In this document: positions 10,329 through 17,743 of the stretch, piece by piece
How positions within the stretch are numbered: the stretch's first letter is position 1
How the letters are laid out: every line of letters begins with the position of its first letter
From: Streptomyces sp. MUM 2J
GTDB lineage: Bacteria; Actinomycetota; Actinomycetes; Streptomycetales; Streptomycetaceae
Assembly: GCF_022414535.1 (NCBI RefSeq)
Contig: NZ_JADWYM010000001.1
Coordinates: forward strand, 372,001 to 436,000
Reading direction: 5' to 3'
Length of the DNA: 64,000 nt
Position numbers and translations under genes: made by a program
Notes under the pieces: model-generated
What the model was told of the DNA's origin: nothing
Database searches by the model: none
What the model saw: the letters and a program-made list of their open reading frames with translations, nothing else

Positions 10329-10785
10329 GAACAACCTCTCGGAACGTTGGAAAACGGCTTCCGGCCCCGTCCACGACGAACAGGGGCCGACCGCCGGCTT
10401 GGGGATGGGCCGACGGCGCGGGCGGGGCCGGGGAGATGCACAGCGCCGTCACCGGCGTCCGTATTCCCTCCGCGACTGTCACCTATTAGGTCATCGCGTT
10501 GTTTCCACGAGCGTTACGCCCAATCTGCGTGGCCCGAGTCACACCCCGTAAGCACTCAAAAGCGATCAAATATGGGCAGACAAGGTCACCTCACGCTTTC
10601 AGCCGGGGCCGGGCACTGTCCGCCACCAGCCGGACCACCCGCCGTCGCGGCGCCGGACCCCGCAGGCCCGTGATCACCCGGGGTCGCCGGGGAGCGGTCC
10701 TGCGGGGTCCGACGGGGCGGCCGACCGGCCGGCGATGCCGCAGGAGGGGGCGACAACGCCGGGCAGCACCGCCCGCGGGGTGCGG
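10329..10785 (-). promoter_or_regulatory. hrdB promoter region
   Basis: 457 bp between the whiH stop and the hrdB start. Reading toward hrdB there is GGGAAT at 10469-10464, followed after 18 nt by GCT, close to the SigR pattern GGGAAT-N18-GTT. There is also GGAAAC at 10506-10501 (an ECF-type -35 element) and a perfect palindrome ACCTATTAGGT at 10481-10491 between them. hrdB of other streptomycetes is known to have more than one promoter, including a SigR-dependent one. The assignment here is by eye. Confidence 0.5.
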
Positions 10786-11673
10786 TCAGTGCTCGCGCGG
10801 AGCCGGGACCACGCGCTCGACCCCGGGGTGGACCGTCAGGAGCTGGCGCATGGCCGCCTCGGCCGCAGCACCGTCGCCCGCGGCGAGGGCGTCGACGATC
10901 CTGCCGTGGTGGGACAGACACGCCTCGCTGGGTCGGTCACAGCCCGTGACGGGACCGCCGGACACCTGGAGGGCGGAGGACACGATCCCGGAGAGGTGCT
11001 CCAGCATGCGGTTCCCCGCGACCTGGATCAGCAGCGTGTGGAACTCGGCGTCCGCCCTGGAGAAGGTGAGCGCGTCGCCCTGCGTGAAGGCGTGCCCCAT
11101 GATCTCGACCATGTCGGCCAGCCTCTGCTGCACCTCCTCCCGCCCGTGCCCGGCGGCCAGGCGCGCGGCCAGCGGCTCGATCGTCCAGCGCAGCTCGCTC
11201 AGCTCGCGGCGCTGGTCGTCGCGCTGCGGCCCGAAGGCGCGCCACTCGATGATGTCCGGGTCGAGCAGGTTCCAGTCGCTGACGGGGCGCACGCGCGTGC
11301 CCACGTTCGGGCGGGCGCTGACCAGCCCCTTGGCCTCCAGGACCCGGAGCGACTCGCGGACGACGGTGCGGGAGACCTCGAAGCGCTGGCCGATCTCCTC
11401 GGGCACCAGCGGGCGGTCCGCCCCGAGGTCACCGGAGACGATCATCTGGCCCAGTTGCTGGACGAGTTGGCCGTGCAGCCCGCGCCCGCGACTGCCCGCG
11501 GCACGCCGGCCCACGCGCCCGAGCTCGGGATCCGCGGCGTCCCAGGCGGGCGGGCCGACGCGCTCGACCGCGGGGGCCTCGGCGTAGGGATAGCGGTCGA
11601 GTTCGCCCGGGCCGGCCAGACCGGAGTCGGCGGAGCGGGCGGCGGTCATCATGGTGTGCGCAAGGGTACTCAC
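10786..11673 (-). CDS. whiH: Sporulation regulator WhiH (GntR/FadR family)
   Basis: DNA-binding regulator needed for sporulation septation in Streptomyces. From GTG 11673 it is 295 aa. An N-terminal variable part is followed by a GntR winged HTH (LVPEEIGQRFEVSRTVVRESLRVLEAKGLV) and an FCD ligand-binding domain with a likely metal/carboxylate site (ADAEFHTLLIQVAGN and CLSHHGRIVDALAAGD). The neighbourhood (between hrdB and an ABC transporter gene) matches whiH of S. coelicolor as I remember it. The start is uncertain: an upstream in-frame GTG at 11748 gives 320 aa, and neither has a clear RBS. A WhiG-like -10 sequence lies upstream at 11767-11774. Confidence 0.88.
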   Translation of the reverse strand: MSTLAHTMMTAARSADSGLAGPGELDRYPYAEAPAVERVGPPAWDAADPELGRVGRRAAGSRGRGLHGQLVQQLGQMIVSGDLGADRPLVPEEIGQRFEVSRTVVRESLRVLEAKGLVSARPNVGTRVRPVSDWNLLDPDIIEWRAFGPQRDDQRRELSELRWTIEPLAARLAAGHGREEVQQRLADMVEIMGHAFTQGDALTFSRADAEFHTLLIQVAGNRMLEHLSGIVSSALQVSGGPVTGCDRPSEACLSHHGRIVDALAAGDGAAAEAAMRQLLTVHPGVERVVPAPREH

Positions 11674-11766
11674 GGAGTCTTGTGTCGGCGCCGTCCCCAA
11701 CTCCCTTGAGGGCTTTGGTGAAAAGCACACGAAAGGGTGATCGCTCACCTCGTCGCAATTGACGCC

Positions 11767-11774
11767 TTATCGGA
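11767..11774 (-). promoter_or_regulatory. Candidate sigma-WhiG -10 element of whiH
   Basis: On the minus strand this reads TCCGATAA, seven of eight matches to the FliA/WhiG-class -10 consensus GCCGATAA. It is about 93 bp upstream of the preferred whiH start. The expected -35 (TAAA) 15-16 bp further up is not well matched, so this is a candidate only. whiH is a known sigma-WhiG target in S. coelicolor. Confidence 0.45.
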
Positions 11775-11837
11775 AGGAAATGGGCCCCTCAAAGGGAAGT
11801 TGCACACATTGCGGAATCATTCGGACACACCCGGTCA

Positions 11838-14024
11838 TCACCGGGTCCGACTGCGCAGGGTCGTGAGCAGATACGCGCAGAGCAGGGCGGTCAGTGACAA
11901 CATCAGCGCACTGCCGACGGGTTGGGCGATCATGCGGGCCGCGGCGGCGAGATAGCGCTCTCCGCCGAAGGGCCAGCGCAGCAGGAACACCTCGCGCATC
12001 CGTACCGGCACCCCGGCCGCGGCTCGCACGTCCGCTCCCTCGACGACCCGGTGTACGAGGGGCACGACGGCGACGGGTACGGCGACCACCGCGGCGAGCC
12101 CGGCCGTCGTGGAGCGGAAGACGCCCGCAGCCAGGACGCCGGCCCACGCACAGCCGACGACGAGCCCGGCCCAACTCGCGCCCAGCGACAGCCAGTCCGC
12201 GGGAACTTCGGCGAGTTCGCGTCCGTAGAGGAGATAGAGCACTTCGGCGTCACAGCCGACCGTGAGGAAGGCGAGCAGCAGCGCGGTGGCCGCGGAGACG
12301 ACGAGTTTGGCCACGAGCAGGCCCAGTCGGCGGGGGACGGTGCCCCGGTCCGCCGCCAGCGCGGGGTGGCGGAACTCGTCGCCGAAAGCGAGCGCGCCGA
12401 GCAGTCCGGCACCGAGCGCCGCCGGCGGCAGGGGGACCTGCTGGGGCCAGGCGGCGAGGAGCCGGGCCTGCGGGGTGTGGCCGATGCCGGCCAGCAGCGC
12501 GGCCGTCGCCGCGGAGACGACGAGCACGACGGCGACCGTGACGAACCCCGTGCCGACCCCCGTGGCCCGCCGGAGTTCGTAGCGCAGGGGCCGCAGCGGG
12601 CTGGGGGCGGGGCGCACGGAGACGGGAGGCGGGAGAGGGGGCAGAGCGGAGACGGGGACGGCGGGACCGCGCCGAGCGGCACCCCGCGCGGCGCCACCGC
12701 CGGGGCGGTCGGGTGCGGATGCGGCCGATGCGGTGGCGGTGGACGGCCCGGGCGGGGTGGTGGGCGCACATGCGGCGGCAGGCCGGCCCGCGGACGGGGT
12801 GCGGGCCCCGGGCGGGTCCGCGTCATCAACGGGAGCGGGGCGCGCACCGGCTTCCGGGTGCGGATCGGCACCGGGAGGCGCGTCGGCGCCCGTGCCGGCG
12901 CGCGAGCCGAGCTTCGCGCCGGCGCCGGGACCCGGGGCGGTCCGGCTCGGAGTGAGCGTTGCCGGGGGCTCCGGGGGGTCGCCCGCCGGAGGTTCCGGGT
13001 GCGGTGTGCGGGCGGGCGCCGACACCGCGAGGACCGCGGAGCCGGGTCGGGACGCCGCTTCCTCCGCGAGCCGCGCGGCGGGGTCCGCCCGGCCGGCGGG
13101 GACGTCCGGAGCGGCGCCGTCCGCGGCGGGCGGGTCCACGCCCGCTCCGGGACCCATGTCGCCGATCTCGTCGGCGAGTTGATGGACGAGGATGCCGTGA
13201 CGGAACGCGGTCTCGCCGACATCCGCGCAGGTGGTGCCGTACACGGAGAGACGATTGCCGCTGTCCTGGACGACCTCGACGGAGCGGCGGGCCGCCCGGG
13301 CCTCCTTGGCGACGAGGGCGGCGAGGCGCGCGGCATGGGGGGTACGGACGGCGATCCGGGGGCGGAGTCGGGTGCGGGCGAAGTGGGCCGCGTCCTGGTC
13401 GGCGACGAGGCGGCCCCGCTCCAGCGTCACGACCCGGTCGGCGGTGCGGGCCGCCTCCTTGGGGTCGTCCGTGGTCAGCAGGACGGTGCCGCCCTGGGCC
13501 GCGTGCGCGCGCAGCGTGCCGTACAGCCAGCGGCTCTCGCGGGCGGACAGGCCGTCGGTGGGGGCATCGAGGACCAGGGTGTGGGGGTCGCCCAGCAGGG
13601 CGCAGGCCAGGCCGAGGCGGCGGTCCATGGCGCGGGAGAGGGTGCCGAGCCGCTCGTCGCGCAGACCGGCCAGGCCCACGGTCTCGATGACTTCGTCGGC
13701 CCTGCGCACCGGCACGCCCGCCGCGGCGCAGAGCATCCGCAGGTGGCCGCGGACGGTGCGGGCCGGATGCCCCGGCACATCGCCGAGCAGGACGCCCACC
13801 TCGCGGGACGGGTGGGCGATGCGGTGCAGGGGGCGGCCTCTGAAGTGGGTGACACCGCGCCCTCGCTGGAGTTCGAGCATGAGTCTGAGGGCCGTGGTCT
13901 TGCCCGCGCCCGGTGTGCCGAGCAGCGTGGTGACGCGACCCGCGCCCGCCTCGAACGAGACGTCGTCGACGGCGGGCGGAAGGTCCTTGCGGGGAACACT
14001 GGTCAGTCCGAAGGCCTGGATCAC
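11838..14024 (-). CDS. One-chain ABC transporter: ATPase plus membrane domain with long Pro-rich linker
   Basis: About 728 aa. Residues ~1-220 form an ABC ATPase: Walker A GTPGAGKTT, a Q-loop-like segment, Walker B LVLDAPTDGL and switch region LLTTDDPKEA. The signature is degenerate (LSRAMDRRLG in place of LSGGQ) and the glutamate after Walker B is Ala-Pro. A ~200-residue Pro/Ala/Gly-rich linker follows, then a C-terminal domain with about six membrane helices (from FVTVAVVLVVSAATAALLAG to SALMLSLTALLCAYLL). The layout resembles ABC-2 exporters of the DrrA/DrrB kind fused in one chain. GTG at 14024 is preferred over TTG 14033; neither has a strong RBS. It lies 164 bp upstream of whiH in the same direction. 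Substrate unknown; a regulatory rather than transport role is possible given the altered ATPase motifs. Confidence 0.8.
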   Translation of the reverse strand: MIQAFGLTSVPRKDLPPAVDDVSFEAGAGRVTTLLGTPGAGKTTALRLMLELQRGRGVTHFRGRPLHRIAHPSREVGVLLGDVPGHPARTVRGHLRMLCAAAGVPVRRADEVIETVGLAGLRDERLGTLSRAMDRRLGLACALLGDPHTLVLDAPTDGLSARESRWLYGTLRAHAAQGGTVLLTTDDPKEAARTADRVVTLERGRLVADQDAAHFARTRLRPRIAVRTPHAARLAALVAKEARAARRSVEVVQDSGNRLSVYGTTCADVGETAFRHGILVHQLADEIGDMGPGAGVDPPAADGAAPDVPAGRADPAARLAEEAASRPGSAVLAVSAPARTPHPEPPAGDPPEPPATLTPSRTAPGPGAGAKLGSRAGTGADAPPGADPHPEAGARPAPVDDADPPGARTPSAGRPAAACAPTTPPGPSTATASAASAPDRPGGGAARGAARRGPAVPVSALPPLPPPVSVRPAPSPLRPLRYELRRATGVGTGFVTVAVVLVVSAATAALLAGIGHTPQARLLAAWPQQVPLPPAALGAGLLGALAFGDEFRHPALAADRGTVPRRLGLLVAKLVVSAATALLLAFLTVGCDAEVLYLLYGRELAEVPADWLSLGASWAGLVVGCAWAGVLAAGVFRSTTAGLAAVVAVPVAVVPLVHRVVEGADVRAAAGVPVRMREVFLLRWPFGGERYLAAAARMIAQPVGSALMLSLTALLCAYLLTTLRSRTR

Positions 14025-14091
14025 TCGAAGCAAGATAGCGCGCGATGTCCGTTTTCAGGGTGTTCGCCCTGCTGTGGCGGCAGAGGTGCGT

Positions 14092-14850
14092 TCACACCTC
14101 GGGACGCAGCATCGGCGGGTTGAGCAGGGTCGCCCCGCCCGCCCTGAAGAGCTGGGCGGGGCGACCGCCCTGGCGGGTGGTGGTGCCTCCGGTGGGCACC
14201 AGGAAGCCGGGGGTGCCAGTGACCTTGCGGTGGAAGTTGCGTGGGTCGAGGGCGACGCCCCACACCGCCTCGTAGACGCGGCGCAACTCCCCGACGGTGA
14301 ACTCGGGCGGGCAGAAAGCGGTGGCCAGCGACGAGTACTCGATCTTCGAGCGGGCGCGCTCCACGCCGTCGGCGAGGATCTGCGCATGGTCGAAGGCGAG
14401 CGGTGCGACCGGTTCCCCGTCCCGGCCGTAGCCGCCCTGCTGAAGCAGCTCCTCGACCGGGGCCCAGCGCGCGTTGCTGGCGTCCCCACCGGCGCGTGGT
14501 GCGGGCAGGTCGGGGGCGAGGGCGAGGTGGGCGACGCTGACGACACGCATGCGCGGATCCCGCTTGGGGTCGCCGTAGGTGGCGAGCTGCTCCAGGTGGG
14601 CGCCGTGGTCCTGGGCCGGGGCGGACGGCTCGTGCGCGCGCAGACCCGTCTCCTCTGCCAGCTCGCGCGCCGCGGCCTGCGCCAGGTCCTCGTCGGCCCG
14701 TACGAAACCGCCGGGGAGCGCCCAGCGTCCCTGGAAGGGCGGTTCCCCCCTGCGTACCGCCAGCGCGCACAGAGCATGGCGGCGCACGGTCAGCACGACC
14801 AGGTCCACGGTGACGGCGAGGGGCGGAAAGGCTGACGGGTCGTAGGGCAT
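14092..14850 (-). CDS. Nudix-domain regulator/hydrolase, NrtR-like
   Basis: Protein of 252 aa with two parts. The N-terminal Nudix fold (residues ~10-150) has a complete Nudix box, GX5EX7REUXEEXGU (GFVRADED...RELAEETGL). The C-terminal ~90 residues (FTVGELRRVYEAVWGVALDPRNFHRKV, then FLVPTG) match the winged helix-turn-helix of NrtR, the Nudix-related repressor of NAD metabolism. Unlike many NrtR regulators, this one keeps an intact catalytic box, so it may hydrolyse as well as sense its ligand. I chose ATG 14850 because a clean inverted repeat, a likely operator, lies at 14864-14878. An upstream ATG at 14931 would place that repeat inside the gene. Confidence 0.82.
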   Translation of the reverse strand: MPYDPSAFPPLAVTVDLVVLTVRRHALCALAVRRGEPPFQGRWALPGGFVRADEDLAQAAARELAEETGLRAHEPSAPAQDHGAHLEQLATYGDPKRDPRMRVVSVAHLALAPDLPAPRAGGDASNARWAPVEELLQQGGYGRDGEPVAPLAFDHAQILADGVERARSKIEYSSLATAFCPPEFTVGELRRVYEAVWGVALDPRNFHRKVTGTPGFLVPTGGTTTRQGGRPAQLFRAGGATLLNPPMLRPEV

Positions 14851-14863
14851 GCGGCGATCATAG

Positions 14864-14878
14864 TCGTCTGCCTGACGA
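14864..14878. promoter_or_regulatory. Inverted repeat upstream of the Nudix regulator
   Basis: TCGTC-tgcct-GACGA, with partial extension of the symmetry into flanking TA-rich bases, sits 14 bp upstream of the ATG at 14850. It lies in a locally AT-richer stretch. The position fits an autoregulatory operator of the NrtR-like protein. Pattern-based only. Confidence 0.45.
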
Positions 14879-14981
14879 TAAACACTCCCCTCGTCGGCCG
14901 CTTCGATGGCTGATCCGATTCGCTCGGGCATGCGGACGCCGGCGCACTGCCCGCCCACGGACGGTACGGCGTTGTACGAGG

Positions 14982-17195
14982 TCACGCGCGCAGTTGCAGC
15001 CCTTGCGCCACCTCCTCGACCATGGCGAGGCCGAGGCGGCTGACCCGCACGGAGAAGGGTGCGCAGGCGACGCTCAGCCCGGTCAGACCGAGTTCTCCGA
15101 GGGGCGCGCCGCGCAGGGGACGCAACGTGACCGTCCCGCCGGGTACGTCGGGACGGATCCCGGCGGCTGCGGTCAGCATCAGCACTCCGGCGGCGGCTGC
15201 CGTGGCCGCAGGTCGGCAGGCAGCCGGGTGCGGAAGGGGAAGGCTCCCCTCCGTACGCTGCTCGCCCGCGTACATTTCGGGCAGCCGGTGGCCGAAGTGC
15301 CCGGCCGCGGCCAGGACGCCGCGCAGCAGTGGGCCCGCTTCCCTCTCGTGGCCGGCCGCGGCCAGGCCGGCGACGGCGACGGCGGTCTCGTGGACGCGCA
15401 CGGCACCGCTGCGGTGCCCGAAGGGGTTGTGGCCGGGCTCCTTCGCACCCAGTCCGCGCAGTCCCCAGCCGCTGTCCAGGGCCGGACCGCCGAGCAGGCG
15501 GGCGAGCCGTTCGGTCCGCACCTCGTCCAGCAGTCCGGGCGCCTGCTCCCCGGCGCCGAGCAGTCCGGTGTCGAGGAGATGGACGGCGGCGGCGCCGAGG
15601 TGGGGCAGGGAGCGGCCGTCCGGCGTCCGCGCCGCGACGGGCCGGCCACCGCCCGGGCCGTCGGTCCAGAAGTCCTGCCGGAAGGACCTCCGCATCCGTG
15701 CCGCCCACTGCCGTAGCCCGTCGCCGCCCGGTCTGCCGCAGGCGTCGAGCAGGTCGGCGCCGAGGAGGGCCGCCCGGTGGGCGTGGGCCTGGGTCTCGCA
15801 GCGGGCGGGGCCGTCGGGCTGCGGGTCGTGCAGGTACCCCGCTTCGTCCACGGCGCTCCGCAGCCAGGTCAGGCACCGCTCGGCCGTCGGCAGCAGTTCG
15901 TCGAGATCCCGCTCCGGCAGTCCCCAGCGGCGGGCTTCCGCCAGGAGGACGGGGAAGAGCAGTGTGGCCTCGGTGCCGGTGCAGCCGGGCGGCAGGTGGG
16001 GGCCCGCGTCCCGGCGCGGGCCCGGGATCGTCCCGGACCACGGTCCCACCTCCGTGAGCTGGGTGCGGGCGAGGGCGCGCAGGGTGCCGGCGGCGAGCCG
16101 GGTGCCCAGGGGGAGCGCCATCCGGGCGGCGGCCAGCGCCTCGGCCGGGGCGAGCCCGCAGCGCCAGGGCGCCCCGGCCGCGAGGTGGATGTCGGAGGGG
16201 TGCGCGGGGTCTCGGAGCAGAAGGGCCCGGAGGTCCGCGATGCCGGTTTCCAGCAACGCCGGGACGCCGGGGTCGTCTCCGGTGGCCCGTGCCGCCGCCA
16301 GCGGGCTGGTCGTCGTGCAGGCGGCGCTGCGGAGGGGGCCTGCCCCGTCGGGCCGCACCCGCAGTCGGATGCTCGCGGCCGCGCCGGGCGGCAGATCGAC
16401 CTCCCACCGCAGCAGTCCGGCGGAGGCCAGGGCGTCCGCGGGCGGGGGGTCGGCCGTGACCGAGGATGTGCCGGTGGCGCAGGACCAGCGCAGCCCGGCG
16501 TCCTGGACAGTGGCCGGGAGTTCTCTTCCCGCCCGGCCCGCAGCGATCGCGGCCAGATCGGCCAGGTCCGTGCCGAGGGCGATCTCCACCGGCAGACGCA
16601 GGGGCCGGCGGGCCGTGCTGCGCAGGGTGATCCGCTCCGTGCCGTCCGCGCAGCGGAGCCGTTCGACCACGAGGTCCGGATCCGGGCCGGCGTCCGGCGA
16701 CGCGCGCACGGTCGCCACGAACCGGGCCCGGTCGGCTCCGTCCGTCCTCGCCTGCACGGGGAGCGGCTCTCGTCCGGCCACCCGTACCTGGCAGCGGGAG
16801 AGCACGCGGCGACCCGACCGGTAGAAGCCCTCCAGACCCCGTCCGTTGAGCTGCCCGTGGTCCGCGGAGACGGCGAGGCCGGGCAGCGAGAGGCAGATCA
16901 ACGCGGTGTGGACGGAGGGGAGTTCACCGGTTCGGGACGACACCGTGTGCCCGGACGGCGGCGCGGCTGTACCGGACGGGGCGGGCGGGGTCCGCCCGGC
17001 CCGGCCCACGGTGGGAGAGGAAGACCCGTCGGGCGGACCGGCCGTACCGCGCTGCCTGTCCGGTGCGGGCGGGCCGTGGTGTGCGGCCCCGGCCGCCCGG
17101 GGCGGCGGGTCGCTGGCCGTGCCGGGAGGCGGCACGGGTCTGTCGATGTCGAGGCGGTCGTGGCGGTCGCGGAAGGGCGGCTCGGGCTGCTGCAT
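14982..17195 (-). CDS. Glycogen-debranching-enzyme-like glycoside hydrolase
   Basis: Protein of 737 aa. After a Pro/Gly-rich, probably disordered head (~1-95) comes a beta-rich domain like GDE_N_bis (~100-330, LSLPGLAVSADHGQLNGRG then VERLRCADGTERITLRS). A C-terminal six-hairpin (alpha/alpha)6 domain (~340-720) resembles amylo-alpha-1,6-glucosidase. There is no signal peptide, so a cytoplasmic role on glycogen or maltodextrin is likely. ATG 17195 has GAGGA seven bases upstream. Family members in Streptomyces are usually annotated amylo-alpha-1,6-glucosidase but rarely tested. Catalytic residues could not be placed with confidence by eye. Confidence 0.8.
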   Translation of the reverse strand: MQQPEPPFRDRHDRLDIDRPVPPPGTASDPPPRAAGAAHHGPPAPDRQRGTAGPPDGSSSPTVGRAGRTPPAPSGTAAPPSGHTVSSRTGELPSVHTALICLSLPGLAVSADHGQLNGRGLEGFYRSGRRVLSRCQVRVAGREPLPVQARTDGADRARFVATVRASPDAGPDPDLVVERLRCADGTERITLRSTARRPLRLPVEIALGTDLADLAAIAAGRAGRELPATVQDAGLRWSCATGTSSVTADPPPADALASAGLLRWEVDLPPGAAASIRLRVRPDGAGPLRSAACTTTSPLAAARATGDDPGVPALLETGIADLRALLLRDPAHPSDIHLAAGAPWRCGLAPAEALAAARMALPLGTRLAAGTLRALARTQLTEVGPWSGTIPGPRRDAGPHLPPGCTGTEATLLFPVLLAEARRWGLPERDLDELLPTAERCLTWLRSAVDEAGYLHDPQPDGPARCETQAHAHRAALLGADLLDACGRPGGDGLRQWAARMRRSFRQDFWTDGPGGGRPVAARTPDGRSLPHLGAAAVHLLDTGLLGAGEQAPGLLDEVRTERLARLLGGPALDSGWGLRGLGAKEPGHNPFGHRSGAVRVHETAVAVAGLAAAGHEREAGPLLRGVLAAAGHFGHRLPEMYAGEQRTEGSLPLPHPAACRPAATAAAAGVLMLTAAAGIRPDVPGGTVTLRPLRGAPLGELGLTGLSVACAPFSVRVSRLGLAMVEEVAQGLQLRA

Positions 17196-17743
17196 GGAGG
17201 CTTCCTCTGCGCGCCTTACGCCTCGGGCGGCTCGGGCGCCGGGTCGAGGTCGGCGGCGGACAGGAGGTGGTGCGGCGGGCAGGGGACGGTGCGGCGACCC
17301 GCCCGGTGCGGGCGCTCCGCCACTCAGGTGAACGGGGCGGGGCACCGGCGGGTCACGCCCGCAGGCGGCCCGGCCAGCCGGTCGGCGGCATGGCGGCGAG
17401 CCGCCGATACCGCCCGCCCCGCTGAGCGTGCCTGCCCCGCCGCGCGAAGCACTCTCACCCGGCACTCCCCGCCCGTCCGGGGGCCCGTCCGGGGCATCTC
17501 GTCGTGCCGCCCGGTCTCGCCGGGTCCCACACTCCGCCACGCCACGGTCGCGTCCGCCTCCCCGGTGCCGCGCGCTCGGCCACCCGCCTCTCCCCGCCCG
17601 TCACGAGACACACCCACCGCTCGACCCGCCGAGTCCGTCACGGCGCATGCGCACTCCCCGCCGCGCCACCCGGCGCCCTCTCTGCCCGCGCCGCCCGCTC
17701 CGGTACCGGCCCGCCGCCCGGGCTTGCCGTCACGCCGTGCCGT
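17196..17743. other. Intergenic region, no gene seen
   Basis: About 550 bp between the DUF4192 gene and the debranching-enzyme gene. The open frames are Arg/Pro/Ala-rich with no RBS, and their composition is what very GC-rich noncoding DNA gives. No strong hairpin or operator was found. It presumably carries the promoter of the debranching gene. Confidence 0.5.
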
